From contig NZ_JAJNAY010000003.1 in the NCBI RefSeq assembly GCF_021010565.1, positions 62,001-126,000 of the forward strand: a stretch of DNA of 64,000 bases. The letters run 5' to 3'. Source of the DNA: Chryseobacterium turcicum. Lineage in GTDB: Bacteria > Bacteroidota > Bacteroidia > Flavobacteriales > Weeksellaceae. Shown here one piece after another: positions 51,126 through 60,090 of this stretch. The translations under genes were made by a program, and so were the position numbers. The notes beneath the pieces are model-generated. The model did no database searches and had not been told where the DNA came from. It saw only the letters and a program-made list of their open reading frames with translations. Within the stretch, counting starts at the first letter, position 1, and each line of letters starts with the position of its first letter.

Positions 51126-51455
51126 CAAAGATACTAAAAATTCTCTCTGGCTGTTTTAGGCTGTATTTTCAGACTGTAAAGATACAAAGCGCATTTTCGG
51201 ATTCCAAAAAGGTAAAATTTATTACTAAGTTTCCTTATATTATGATCATTTATTTTACAAATTTAAGAGTAATAATGCTGATATACAAAAGGGTTGACAC
51301 TGAGATTAAACATCTTTGTTAATGCCTTCTGTCAGCTTGATTGGAGCCATCGGTTAAATTTTTTTTAACACAAAAAAAATCCCCGACTATTTCGAGGACT
51401 AAAAACTAATAACCATGAAACTCAGTTAACCATGAGAATCACACAAATATAAGAA
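51126..51455. other. Intergenic region with no identified gene
   Basis: 330 AT-rich bases. A small hairpin, TCCCCG with CGAGGA at about 51380-51398, is the only structure noticed. It may be a weak terminator. Otherwise nothing is recognised. Confidence 0.4.
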
Positions 51456-51905
51456 TTAATTATAATTTTTTAATTTTCTAAACTCCCACGGAGCAACCAT
51501 TTTAGAATCTTTCCATAATCCAACCTTTTTATTTCTTGCAATATTTTCCAAATCACCTAATTTTTTATTAGCTGAATACCTAAAGTACTACCATCCTAAA
51601 CCTGCCCTAATGATTTCTTCAGATAAATATTTTTCGTTACCATAATAAACTTTTGCGATAGTTCTTCCATATCTGTCAACATCTGTTTGAATAAATTTAA
51701 TAGTTTTTCCAAAAACCTGATCACTTGTATATTGTTTTGCATTTTTTCCGAACGGTTGACCGCTTTCTGGGCAGTCAACCTCTGCTAATCTTAAGGTCTT
51801 TTGAGATTTATCACTAAGTAGAACTAAAATAGTATCACCATCTTTGATACCAATAACTTTTGCAGAGTTTTGAGCCATTAGTGAGATTGGCAGTAAAAAA
51901 AGCAT
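51456..51905 (-). pseudogene. Secreted staphylococcal-nuclease-like gene with an amber stop
   Basis: The frame encodes a signal peptide (MLFLLPISLMAQ) and an SNase domain: KVIGIKDGDTILVLLSDKSQ, LRLAEVDCPESGQPFGKNA and DVDRYGRTIAKVYY, which hold the usual calcium and catalytic residues. A TAG at 51588-51590 follows AGLGW. The same frame then continues with YFRYSANKKLGDLENIARNK, KVGLWKDSKMVAPWEFRK and KLKNYN to a stop at 51456, exactly the expected SNase ending (G-x-W-W/Y, L-W, P-W-E-F-R). A tryptophan codon has become amber. The truncated product lacks the last 45 residues and is probably inactive. Confidence 0.85.
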
Positions 51906-51911
51906 AAAAAA

Positions 51912-51943
51912 ATTGTGGGTTTAAAAATTACTAGCTATATTTG
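51912..51943 (+). promoter_or_regulatory. Putative promoter of the ilv operon
   Basis: TATATTTG at 51936-51943 matches the Bacteroidetes -7 box TAnnTTTG exactly. ATTG at 51912-51915 stands for the -33 box with a 20-base spacer. The first leader peptide starts 20 bases downstream. Confidence 0.65.
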
Positions 51944-51963
51944 CACTTGAAAACAGAAAAAAA

Positions 51964-52032
51964 ATGTACAATTCAATTAATATTTCTTCTATTATTATTG
52001 CGGGTGTGATTTCACATACCGGGGAGGAATAA
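51964..52032 (+). CDS. Isoleucine-rich leader peptide 1 of the ilv operon
   Basis: A 22-residue peptide, MYNSINISSIIIAGVIS then HTGEE, with six isoleucines (three in a row) and one valine. The ATG follows the promoter by 20 bases. Its stop is 28 bases before a strong terminator hairpin. This is the arrangement of a classical amino-acid attenuator: ribosome stalling at isoleucine codons when charged tRNA is scarce should prevent the terminator from folding. It is followed by a second, similar unit. Confidence 0.85.
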   Translation: MYNSINISSIIIAGVISHTGEE

Positions 52033-52060
52033 TTTTGATATAATCTAAAAGATATATTTG

Positions 52061-52092
52061 AAAGCCTCCCGAGAAATCAGGAGGCTTTTTTT
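52061..52092 (+). terminator. Attenuator terminator 1
   Basis: Stem AAAGCCTCC with GGAGGCTTT and a run of T. It lies between leader peptides 1 and 2. Confidence 0.88.
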
Positions 52093-52118
52093 ATTGACAT
52101 TAAACTAAAAAGAACAAA

Positions 52119-52175
52119 ATGAAATCATATAACAACACTATTATTATCAGCATTATTATTAGCTCGCCACCGTGA
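52119..52175 (+). CDS. Isoleucine-rich leader peptide 2 of the ilv operon
   Basis: An 18-residue peptide, MKSYNNTIIISIIISSPP, with six isoleucines in two runs of three. Its stop is 25 bases before terminator 2. Size, codon runs and placement make a second attenuator in tandem with the first. Confidence 0.88.
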   Translation: MKSYNNTIIISIIISSPP

Positions 52176-52200
52176 GAGATGCTGCTTTATGCCAAATTGT

Positions 52201-52232
52201 AAGCCTTTCTCATTTCGGGAAAGGCTTTTTTT
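52201..52232 (+). terminator. Attenuator terminator 2
   Basis: Stem AAGCCTTTC with GAAAGGCTT and seven T. It precedes the ilvE start by about 40 bases. Confidence 0.9.
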
Positions 52233-52273
52233 ATTCCCAAAAATCAATTATCAACTCAATAAAAAAAATAAAT

Positions 52274-53161
52274 ATGTATTCAAACAACGAAACAGTCCTT
52301 TTTTTGGACGGAAAATTTGTAAAGGCTAACGAATCTACAACCGATTTGTACAGTCAAACGCTTCATTATGGCTACGGTGCATTTGAAGGTATTCGTTCTT
52401 ATGAAACCAAAAATGGAACTAAAGTATTTAAAGCCGAAGAACATTATGAACGCTTGAAAAAATCCTGCGAATTGGTAAAAATCCCTTTCGATTGCACTGT
52501 TCAAGAGTTAGTCCAAGCTACTTACGAGTTACTGGAAAAAAACAATTTAAAAAATGCTTACATCCGACCATTGGTGTATTGTGGACAAAATATGAGTTTG
52601 TCAAAACCTACCAGGGTTTCGGTGATGATTGCCGCTTGGGACTGGGGAGCGTATTTGGGAGAAAAATTACTACGATTAACGGTTTCCTCCTATTGCCGTC
52701 CACATCCAAAATCCATCCACATTGAAGCGAAAGTCTGCGGTCATTATGTCAATTCGATTTTGGCAACCAACGAAGCAAAAGACAATGGATTCGACGAAGC
52801 CTTGCTTTTGGATAGCGATGGATTTTTAGCCGAAGGTCCGGGTGCAAATTTGTTCTTTGAAAAAGACGGAAAACTATTCACGCCTCAATTAGGAAACATC
52901 CTTCCGGGCATCACCAGAGCCACTGTTTTGGAGTTAGCCGAACAATTAGGTCTGGAACTGCATCAAGGAAAATTTACCAGAGAAGATCTTTTTCAAGCTG
53001 ATAGTGCCTTTTACTGCGGAACGGCTGCCGAGGTAGTGGGTATATTATCGGTGGACACTTATCAATTTCCAAAAAACTGGAATGATTCCTTAGGTAAAAA
53101 ACTTCAAGATGCTTATTCACTTTTGGTACGAGAACCTTTAAAACAGCTCAATTTAAACTAA
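52274..53161 (+). CDS. ilvE: Branched-chain amino-acid aminotransferase
   Basis: A 295-residue class IV PLP aminotransferase that makes Ile, Val and Leu from their keto acids. I start at [16 protein letters not shown]; the longer frame would run back over terminator 2. Signatures are [20 protein letters not shown], the PLP lysine in [20 protein letters not shown] at about 155, [20 protein letters not shown], and [20 protein letters not shown]. It is the first gene of the ilv operon. Its stop overlaps the ilvD start by one base (TAATG). Confidence 0.96.
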   Translation: MYSNNETVLFLDGKFVKANESTTDLYSQTLHYGYGAFEGIRSYETKNGTKVFKAEEHYERLKKSCELVKIPFDCTVQELVQATYELLEKNNLKNAYIRPLVYCGQNMSLSKPTRVSVMIAAWDWGAYLGEKLLRLTVSSYCRPHPKSIHIEAKVCGHYVNSILATNEAKDNGFDEALLLDSDGFLAEGPGANLFFEKDGKLFTPQLGNILPGITRATVLELAEQLGLELHQGKFTREDLFQADSAFYCGTAAEVVGILSVDTYQFPKNWNDSLGKKLQDAYSLLVREPLKQLNLN

Positions 53162-54837
53162 TGAAAACACTCAACAAATACAGTAGAACCATCACACAAG
53201 ATGAAACCCAACCTGCAGCACAAGCCATGCTTTATGGAATAGGTTTAACCGAAGACGATTTGCAAAAAGCACAAGTGGGAATTGTGAGTATGGGTTACGA
53301 AGGAAATCCCTGCAACATGCACCTCAACGATTTGGCTAAAGAAGTAAAAGCTGGTGTGCAACAAGAGGATTTAGTAGGATTGATATTTAATACCATTGGT
53401 GTGAGTGACGGTATATCAAACGGAACTGACGGTATGCGTTTTTCTTTGGTTTCCAGAGATGTGATCGCCGATTCCATAGAAACGGTGGTGAGTGCCCAAT
53501 GGTACGATGCTGTATTGGCGGTAGTAGGTTGCGATAAAAATATGCCTGGTTCTATCATCGCCATGGGAAGATTAAATCGTCCTGCAATCATGGTTTATGG
53601 CGGAACGATCCATTCTGGAAAATGGAAAGGAGAATCGCTCAATATCGTTTCAGCTTTTGAAGCTTTAGGTAAAAAATTCAGTAACACCATTTCCGATGAA
53701 GATTACAAAGGTATAATCAAAAACGCTTGTCCTGGCGCGGGTGCTTGTGGCGGTATGTACACAGCAAATACGATGGCTTCGGCTATTGAAGCTTTGGGAA
53801 TGAGTTTACCTTACAGTTCATCCAATCCTGCGTTGAGCAGCAATAAAAAAATGGAATGTTTTGATACAGGAAAAGCCATCAAAGTGTTGTTGGAAAAAGA
53901 CATTAAGCCCAAAGACATCATGACCCGAAAAGCCTTTGAAAATGCCATGACCATGGTAACGGTTTTGGGCGGCTCTACCAATGCCGTAATGCACCTGATA
54001 GCAATGGCACATTCGGTGGATTTGGAATTGACTTTGAATGATTTCCAAAAGGTAAGTAACCGTGTTCCAGTGTTGGCAGATTTAAAACCAAGTGGAAAAT
54101 ACCTCATGGAAGATTTGCACGAAGCAGGTGGTGTTCCAGCAGTAATGAAATATTTATTGAAACACAATTTATTACATAGAGATTGTTTAACTGTTACAGG
54201 AAAAACAATTGTTGAAAATTTGGAAGCTGTGGAAGATTTAACCGAAGGTCAGAAAGTATTTCTTCCATTGGAAAATCCAGTGAAAGCAAATGGACATCTG
54301 CAAATGCTCTACGGAAATTTAGCTACCGAGGGAAGTGTAGCTAAAATAAGTGGCAAAGAGGGCGATTATTTTGAAGGAACAGCCAAAGTATTTGACGATG
54401 AATATGCAGTGATTGATGGTGTGCGAAACGGAGAAGTAAAACCCGGGAATGTGGTAGTAATCCGTTATTGCGGACCAAGAGGCGGACCGGGAATGCCTGA
54501 AATGCTCAAACCAACTTCAGCAATTATGGGTGCAGGATTGGGAAATTCAGTGGCTTTAATTACCGACGGTAGATTTTCGGGTGGAACGCATGGTTTTGTG
54601 GTAGGACACATCACTCCGGAAGCTTTTGTAGGTGGAACAATTGCCTTGGTAAATGATGGAGATTTGATTGCGATTGACACAAAAAATAATACGATCAATT
54701 TAAAAGTATCTGAACAGGAATTGGAAAAACGAAAAGCAGCATGGAAACAACCTCCATTGAAAGCAAATAAAGGGGTTTTGTACAAATATGCACAATGCGT
54801 TTCGAGTGCTTCATTGGGGTGTGTAACCGATAAATAA
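53161..54837 (+). CDS. ilvD: Dihydroxy-acid dehydratase
   Basis: A 558-residue enzyme converting dihydroxy-acids to keto acids in Ile and Val synthesis. The cluster ligands lie in [18 protein letters not shown] at about 123 and [20 protein letters not shown] at about 193. [15 protein letters not shown] and [19 protein letters not shown] are further family marks. Length is standard. Overlap with ilvE and a seven-base gap to ilvB indicate co-transcription. Confidence 0.97.
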   Translation: MKTLNKYSRTITQDETQPAAQAMLYGIGLTEDDLQKAQVGIVSMGYEGNPCNMHLNDLAKEVKAGVQQEDLVGLIFNTIGVSDGISNGTDGMRFSLVSRDVIADSIETVVSAQWYDAVLAVVGCDKNMPGSIIAMGRLNRPAIMVYGGTIHSGKWKGESLNIVSAFEALGKKFSNTISDEDYKGIIKNACPGAGACGGMYTANTMASAIEALGMSLPYSSSNPALSSNKKMECFDTGKAIKVLLEKDIKPKDIMTRKAFENAMTMVTVLGGSTNAVMHLIAMAHSVDLELTLNDFQKVSNRVPVLADLKPSGKYLMEDLHEAGGVPAVMKYLLKHNLLHRDCLTVTGKTIVENLEAVEDLTEGQKVFLPLENPVKANGHLQMLYGNLATEGSVAKISGKEGDYFEGTAKVFDDEYAVIDGVRNGEVKPGNVVVIRYCGPRGGPGMPEMLKPTSAIMGAGLGNSVALITDGRFSGGTHGFVVGHITPEAFVGGTIALVNDGDLIAIDTKNNTINLKVSEQELEKRKAAWKQPPLKANKGVLYKYAQCVSSASLGCVTDK

Positions 54838-54844
54838 TTAAAAA

Positions 54845-56545
54845 ATGAAAACAACGGAATTAAAAATAACAGGTGCAGAAGCGGTGATACAAAGCCTGAA
54901 AGCCGAAGGTGTAAAAACGATATTTGGTTATCCAGGCGGTGCTATCATGCCAATTTATGATGCCTTGTTTCATCATCTTGAAGAAGTAAATCATATCTTG
55001 ACAAGACACGAGCAAGGTGCTATACATGCAGCTCAAGGATATGCTAGAACTTCAGGAAAAACAGGGGTTGTATTTGCTACTTCTGGTCCGGGAGCCACCA
55101 ATTTAATTACAGGTTTAGCCGATGCCCTGATTGATTCTACGCCCTTGGTTTGCATCACCGGACAGGTGGCTTCTCATCTCTTGGGAACTGATGCTTTTCA
55201 GGAAACCGATGTCATGGGAATTTCGATGCCGGTAACCAAATGGAATTGTCAGGTAACCAAAGCAGCAGATATAGCACCCACTTTAGCTAAAGCATTTTAC
55301 ATCGCCTCGTCTGGTCGTCCGGGGCCGGTTTTGGTGGATATTACCAAAGATGCCCAGTTTGAAAAACTGGATTTCTCTTACGAAAAGTGTACATCGGTGA
55401 GAAGCTACCAACCTAAGCCAAAATTGAATGTAGATCAAGTGCAAGCAGCAACCAAGTTTTTGAATGAGGCAAAAAAACCTTTGATGATTGTCGGACAAGG
55501 AATTATGCTTTCCAATGCAGAAGAAGAATTATTGGCTTTTGCCGAAAAAACGGGTATTCCGGTGGCTTCTACGCTTTTGGGATTAGGAGCTTTTCCAAGT
55601 CATCACCCTTTATTTGTTGGAATGGTAGGCATGCATGGCAATTATGCACCCAATGTAAAAACCAATGAGTGCGATGTGTTGCTTGCCGTGGGAATGCGTT
55701 TTGACGACCGTGTTACAGGTGATGTTTCCCGGTATGCAACACAAGCAAAAGTGGTTCATGTTGATATAGACACTGCCGAAATCAATAAAATCATAAAAGC
55801 CGATGCTCCTGTTGTAGCCGATGCCAAAGAAGCACTAACCGTTTTAGCAGATTTGGTAGAAAAACAAACTCATCAAAATTGGTTGGATGAATTTCATCAA
55901 GCGAAGCAAAAGGAATTACAGGTACTTTCAGAAAATAGAGAAAAGGAATTTTCAGATGAACTGAGAATGGATTTGGTGATTGATTTACTTTCTCAAAAAA
56001 CCAAGGGCAATGCAATCGTTGTAACCGATGTGGGACAGCACCAAATGATGGCGGCACAGTTCTATCAGTATAATCAAACCAAAAGTAATGTTACATCTGG
56101 CGGATTGGGAACGATGGGTTTTGCACTTCCAGCCGCTATTGGAGCAAAAATGGCAAATCCGGAAAAACAAGTCGTAGCTATCATTGGAGATGGTGGTTTT
56201 CAAATGACCTTGCAGGAATTGGGAACCATGATGCAGAATAATATCGGCGTGAAAATCATCATCTTAAACAATGGTTATTTGGGAATGGTGAGGCAATGGC
56301 AACAAATGTTCTTTGAAAAAAGATATTCGTTTACCGACATTCAAAGTCCTGATTTTGTGGCTTTGGCAGCCTCTTACAACATCAAAGGTCAAAAAGTTGA
56401 AAGACAGGAGGACTTGAACAACGCATTAGACCAACTTTTAAACACAGAAAATGCGTACCTGTTGGAAGTGAAAGTTGCCAGAGAAGATAATGTTTTTCCG
56501 ATGGTGCCAACAGGTGCTTCGGTAGCTGAAATAAGATTACAATAA
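54845..56545 (+). CDS. ilvB: Acetolactate synthase, large subunit
   Basis: A 566-residue thiamine-diphosphate enzyme catalysing the first common step of Val and Ile synthesis. The N-terminal EGVKTIFGYPGGAIMPIYDA has the glutamate region of the cofactor site. DALIDSTPLVCITGQVASHL and the FAD-binding middle follow, and the ThDP site is IIGDGGFQMTLQELGTMMQN to LNNGYLGMVRQWQQMFF at about 440-485. It pairs with the IlvN-type small subunit encoded 16 bases downstream. Confidence 0.96.
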   Translation: MKTTELKITGAEAVIQSLKAEGVKTIFGYPGGAIMPIYDALFHHLEEVNHILTRHEQGAIHAAQGYARTSGKTGVVFATSGPGATNLITGLADALIDSTPLVCITGQVASHLLGTDAFQETDVMGISMPVTKWNCQVTKAADIAPTLAKAFYIASSGRPGPVLVDITKDAQFEKLDFSYEKCTSVRSYQPKPKLNVDQVQAATKFLNEAKKPLMIVGQGIMLSNAEEELLAFAEKTGIPVASTLLGLGAFPSHHPLFVGMVGMHGNYAPNVKTNECDVLLAVGMRFDDRVTGDVSRYATQAKVVHVDIDTAEINKIIKADAPVVADAKEALTVLADLVEKQTHQNWLDEFHQAKQKELQVLSENREKEFSDELRMDLVIDLLSQKTKGNAIVVTDVGQHQMMAAQFYQYNQTKSNVTSGGLGTMGFALPAAIGAKMANPEKQVVAIIGDGGFQMTLQELGTMMQNNIGVKIIILNNGYLGMVRQWQQMFFEKRYSFTDIQSPDFVALAASYNIKGQKVERQEDLNNALDQLLNTENAYLLEVKVAREDNVFPMVPTGASVAEIRLQ

Positions 56546-56561
56546 TTATAAAACGGATAAA

Positions 56562-57092
56562 ATGGAAACAATGAACAAAACATTTACCGTATCCATATTT
56601 ACGGAAAATACAATCGGAATGCTCAACCGTATCACCATCATATTTACAAGACGACATTTGAATATTGACAGCATCACCGCTTCTGAAACAGAGGTTAAAA
56701 ATGTGCACCGTTACACTATCGTTTTGAGAACAAACAGAGAACAAATAGATAAAGTTGTTGGGCAAATCGACAAATTAATTGATGTTCTGAAAGCCTTTGT
56801 ACACGAAGATAATGAAGTAGTACATCAGGAAATTGCGTTATATAAAATCAAAACAACAGAACTTAAATCCAACAATGTAGAGCAAGTGGTTAGAGAAAAT
56901 AGTGCCAAAGTTCTCACCGTAGATCCCGATTTTATCGTCATTGAAAAAACAGGGCACAAAGCAGATACACAGGTTTTATTTGAGAAATTGAAACCCTTTG
57001 GTATTCTGGAATTTGCCCGCTCAGGAAGAGTAGCAGTTACCAAACCAATGAAAGAATTAAGTACTTATTTAAAAGAATTAGAAATCAATTAA
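56562..57092 (+). CDS. ilvN: Acetolactate synthase, small regulatory subunit
   Basis: A 176-residue protein with an N-terminal ACT domain (FTVSIFTENTIGMLNRITII, RRHLNIDSITASETEVKNVH) and a C-terminal ALS_ss domain (LEFARSGRVAVTKPMKELS). The ACT domain binds valine and related amino acids for feedback control and also activates the large subunit. A start six bases later is also possible. It is located between ilvB and ilvC. Confidence 0.95.
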   Translation: METMNKTFTVSIFTENTIGMLNRITIIFTRRHLNIDSITASETEVKNVHRYTIVLRTNREQIDKVVGQIDKLIDVLKAFVHEDNEVVHQEIALYKIKTTELKSNNVEQVVRENSAKVLTVDPDFIVIEKTGHKADTQVLFEKLKPFGILEFARSGRVAVTKPMKELSTYLKELEIN

Positions 57093-57112
57093 AAAAAATA
57101 ATACAATATAAA

Positions 57113-58159
57113 ATGGCACAATTAAATTTTGGCGGCGTAATGGAAAATGTCGTAACACGAGAAGAGTTTTCATTAGAGAAAGCAAGAGAAATATTAAAAA
57201 ACGAAACTGTTGCAGTCATTGGATACGGCGTGCAAGGTCCGGGACAAGCCTTAAATTTGAAAGATAATGGCGTAAAAGTAATTGTAGGACAACGAAAAGG
57301 GACAAAGAGTTGGGACAAAGCACTTGCTGATGGTTGGGTAGAAAATGAAACTCTTTTCGAAGTGGAAACCGCTTGCGAAAAAGGCACTTTACTCATGAAT
57401 TTATTATCAGATGCAGGGCAAATACAAGCATGGGAAACGATGAAAAAAAATTTGACAACAGGAAAAGCCCTGTATTTTTCACATGGTTTTGGCGTTACTT
57501 TTCATGAAAAAACAGGTATCGTGCCACCTAAAGATGTAGATGTGTTTTTGGTGGCTCCCAAAGGTTCGGGAACTTCGTTAAGAACATTATTTTTAAAAGG
57601 GCAAGGTTTAAATTCCAGTTATGCCGTTTTTCAAAATGCAACCGGAAAAGCTGAAGAAAAAGCATTGGCATTAGGCATCGCTATCGGTTCTGGTTATTTG
57701 TTTGAAACCACATTTCAAAAAGAAGTATACAGCGATTTGACTGGCGAACGAGGCGTTTTGATGGGAGCTATCGCAGGTGTTTTTGAGGCTCAATATAATG
57801 TGCTTCGTCAGCGAGGACATTCGCCAAGTGAAGCCTTCAACGAAACTGTAGAAGAATTGACCCAAAGTTTAATGCCTTTGGTAGCCGAAAACGGAATGGA
57901 TTGGATGTTTGCCAATTGCAGTACCACTGCACAACGAGGAGCATTGGATTGGAAAGGTAAATTTAGAGAAGCTACCACTCCTGTTTTTAATGAACTGTAT
58001 GATGACGTGCTTTCAGGTAAAGAAGCAGCCATCGTTATCGAAGCCAACAGCAAGCCAGATTACAGAGAAAAACTCAACGCAGAACTCAAAGAAATACAAC
58101 AAAGTGAGTTGTGGCAAACTGGAATGCAAGTTCGAAAATTAAGACCTCAAACCAAATGA
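57113..58159 (+). CDS. ilvC: Ketol-acid reductoisomerase
   Basis: A 348-residue NAD(P)H enzyme that rearranges and reduces acetolactate or acetohydroxybutyrate. The Rossmann motif is VIGYGVQGPGQALNLKDNGV at about 38-58. Later marks are DVFLVAPKGSGTSLRTLFLK, EVYSDLTGERGVLMGAIAGV with acidic metal ligands, and EELTQSLMPLVAENGMDWMF. The form is the longer Bacteroidetes variant of class I. Its end overlaps ilvA by four bases (ATGA). Confidence 0.94.
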   Translation: MAQLNFGGVMENVVTREEFSLEKAREILKNETVAVIGYGVQGPGQALNLKDNGVKVIVGQRKGTKSWDKALADGWVENETLFEVETACEKGTLLMNLLSDAGQIQAWETMKKNLTTGKALYFSHGFGVTFHEKTGIVPPKDVDVFLVAPKGSGTSLRTLFLKGQGLNSSYAVFQNATGKAEEKALALGIAIGSGYLFETTFQKEVYSDLTGERGVLMGAIAGVFEAQYNVLRQRGHSPSEAFNETVEELTQSLMPLVAENGMDWMFANCSTTAQRGALDWKGKFREATTPVFNELYDDVLSGKEAAIVIEANSKPDYREKLNAELKEIQQSELWQTGMQVRKLRPQTK

Positions 58160-59400
58160 TACATTTAGCAAAAATACAAGAGGCAGCCGAAAACCTGAAA
58201 GGTGTGGCTGTGCATACGCCTCTTGTGAAAAACGAAAACCTGAGCGAGCGATTTGCTGCTCAGGTTTATTTGAAACGGGAAGATTTACAACCTGTACGAT
58301 CCTACAAATTGCGTGGAGCGTATCATAAAATAAGTTCGCTTTCCGAAAATGATATAAAACTCGGCGTTGTATGTGCAAGTGCGGGTAATCACGCTCAAGG
58401 AGTGGCTTTTGCGTGTAGAAAACTGAACATAAAAGCCGTTATTTATATGCCTATTACCACGCCTGCACAAAAAATAAAGCAGGTAAAACTCTTTGGAAAA
58501 GAAAATGTAGAGGTTGTGTTGAAAGGTGATACTTTTGACGATGCCTACAACGAAGCCCTTCTTTTCAGCCAGAAGAATAAGGCAGTTTTCGTTCATCCGT
58601 TTGATGATGAATTGGTTATTTCCGGACAAGGAACTGTAGGATTGGAAATTGTGGAAGACAGCAAATGTAAAATTGATTTTTTATTCTTCCCAATTGGAGG
58701 TGGCGGTTTGGCAGCAGGGGTCGTTTCGGTTTTTAAACAATTGAGTCCTGAAACTAACCTTATCGGTATAGAACCACAAGGAGCAGCCTCTATGAAAACA
58801 TCGTTGGAAAACGGTAAAAATACTGCATTGACGAACATTGATAAATTTGTAGATGGAGCTGCCGTAAAACGGGTGGGCGACAAAACATTTGAAATCTGCC
58901 AACATTCGTTAGATGACATCGTCTTAGTGCCTGAAGGGAAAGTTTGCACAACAATTTTACAATTATATAACGAAGAAGCCATTGTTGTAGAACCAGCTGG
59001 TGCATTGAGTATTGCAGCCTTGGATTCGTATAAAGACCAAATCAAAGGTAAAAATGTGGTGTGCATTGTTAGTGGCAGCAACAATGACATTACAAGAATG
59101 GAAGAAATAAAAGAGCGATCCTTGATGTTTGAAGGATTGAAGCATTATTTCATCATCAACTTTCCACAACGACCAGGAGCATTAAAAGAATTTGTAAATG
59201 ATGTCTTAGGAGAAAATGATGACATTACTTATTTCCAGTTCACTAAAAAGAACAACCGCGAAGAAGGTCCGGCTGTTGTTGGCGTAGAACTAAAATACAG
59301 TTCTGATTTAGATAGTATGGAACAAAAAATGAAAACTAAAAAAATAAATTATCAGCATCTAAACGAGCAGAAAGAATTGTTTACACATTTGATTTTCTAG
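58156..59400 (+). CDS. ilvA: Threonine dehydratase
   Basis: A 414-residue PLP enzyme making 2-oxobutanoate for isoleucine synthesis. I chose the start MIHLAKIQEAAENL because its ATG forms an ATGA overlap with ilvC; the 15 upstream codons are ilvC in another frame. The PLP lysine is in LQPVRSYKLRGAYHKI at about 45, and the phosphate loop is FFPIGGGGLAAGVVSVF at about 177. The C-terminal ACT-like regulatory region (YFIINFPQRPGALKEFVNDV) suggests allosteric control. It closes the operon, which is followed by a terminator. Confidence 0.95.
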   Translation: MIHLAKIQEAAENLKGVAVHTPLVKNENLSERFAAQVYLKREDLQPVRSYKLRGAYHKISSLSENDIKLGVVCASAGNHAQGVAFACRKLNIKAVIYMPITTPAQKIKQVKLFGKENVEVVLKGDTFDDAYNEALLFSQKNKAVFVHPFDDELVISGQGTVGLEIVEDSKCKIDFLFFPIGGGGLAAGVVSVFKQLSPETNLIGIEPQGAASMKTSLENGKNTALTNIDKFVDGAAVKRVGDKTFEICQHSLDDIVLVPEGKVCTTILQLYNEEAIVVEPAGALSIAALDSYKDQIKGKNVVCIVSGSNNDITRMEEIKERSLMFEGLKHYFIINFPQRPGALKEFVNDVLGENDDITYFQFTKKNNREEGPAVVGVELKYSSDLDSMEQKMKTKKINYQHLNEQKELFTHLIF

Positions 59401-59410
59401 GGTTAAAATA

Positions 59411-59442
59411 GGAGTGGATAGAAATCTTTCCACTCCTTTAAC
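59411..59442 (+). terminator. Intrinsic terminator of the ilv operon
   Basis: Stem GGAGTGGA with TCCACTCC and a ten-base loop, followed by TTTAACTT. It is 11 bases after the ilvA stop. Confidence 0.78.
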
Positions 59443-59604
59443 TTCCGTCACTTTTTTCAAAATTCAAAAAATATTCTCAAATGAGCAACAAGAATATTGC
59501 TCCTGATAAATGTGATAGCATAAATAAAAGAGACCTTAACATCTGTTTCTGCCTGTACTGCTTTAAAATTAACGGACTACGCATTCTCTCATGAGAAATT
59601 AAAT
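59443..59604. other. Short intergenic region
   Basis: No gene or clear structure is seen between the ilv terminator and the convergent membrane-protein gene. Confidence 0.4.
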
Positions 59605-60060
59605 TCACAAGAAGAAGGCCATGGTACAAACAATAGCAGCCGTTATAGCAGTATAAAATAGACCTATGATAGTTCCGTAACCTAGCTTTTTGTGTACTGT
59701 CGAATATTTTCCTGGTAATGTTTTTTTCTTTTTCAAATTCTTATTAGCACTGAAAACAGTAATTCCCCAGAAAATATAGGTGATTACCGCACCTATGATA
59801 TGTGCAATCAATAAACTATTAAAGAATAACGTCCCGGTATATTTACTGTTAGAAACGAGACTGCCTGATCCACCCGAAACCCTTATTTGAACTTCTAAAA
59901 TAATCAGTGCAACAATACAGGTCCAGAACAATCGTTTTTGAATTTTGACGTGGACATCAAGGTTCTTTTTCTTAATTTGAGAAACAGCATAAACCGAAAT
60001 AAAGGGGGCTGAAATTGACAATATTAGCATTCCCACTATAATTGACAACGTAATGTTCAT
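59605..60060 (-). CDS. DUF420-like small membrane protein
   Basis: A 151-residue protein with four membrane segments (TLSIIVGMLILSISAPFISV, FWTCIVALIILEVQIRVSG, FFNSLLIAHIIGAVITYIFW, YGTIIGLFYTAITAAIVCTM). Histidines at VHVKIQKRLFW, LIAHIIG and VHKKLGYG match the DUF420/YozB pattern of heme-protein-like small membrane proteins. It lies 30 bases downstream of the TonB receptor gene in the same direction, so it is likely in one operon. Function is unknown. Confidence 0.68.
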   Translation of the reverse strand: MNITLSIIVGMLILSISAPFISVYAVSQIKKKNLDVHVKIQKRLFWTCIVALIILEVQIRVSGGSGSLVSNSKYTGTLFFNSLLIAHIIGAVITYIFWGITVFSANKNLKKKKTLPGKYSTVHKKLGYGTIIGLFYTAITAAIVCTMAFFL

Positions 60061-60090
60061 AATTTTGATTTTTAATTAAATGTTTTTCTG

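Noticed and set aside
52172..52273. Longer start for ilvE including 34 extra codons
   Set aside because: The extension runs over terminator 2, and the family start fits [14 protein letters not shown].
58111..58155. Upstream start for ilvA
   Set aside because: Those codons are the end of ilvC in another frame; the ATGA overlap is the common operon junction.
57085..59169. Several opposite-strand ORFs through the ilv genes
   Set aside because: They mirror strongly conserved enzymes on the other strand and show no domains of their own.
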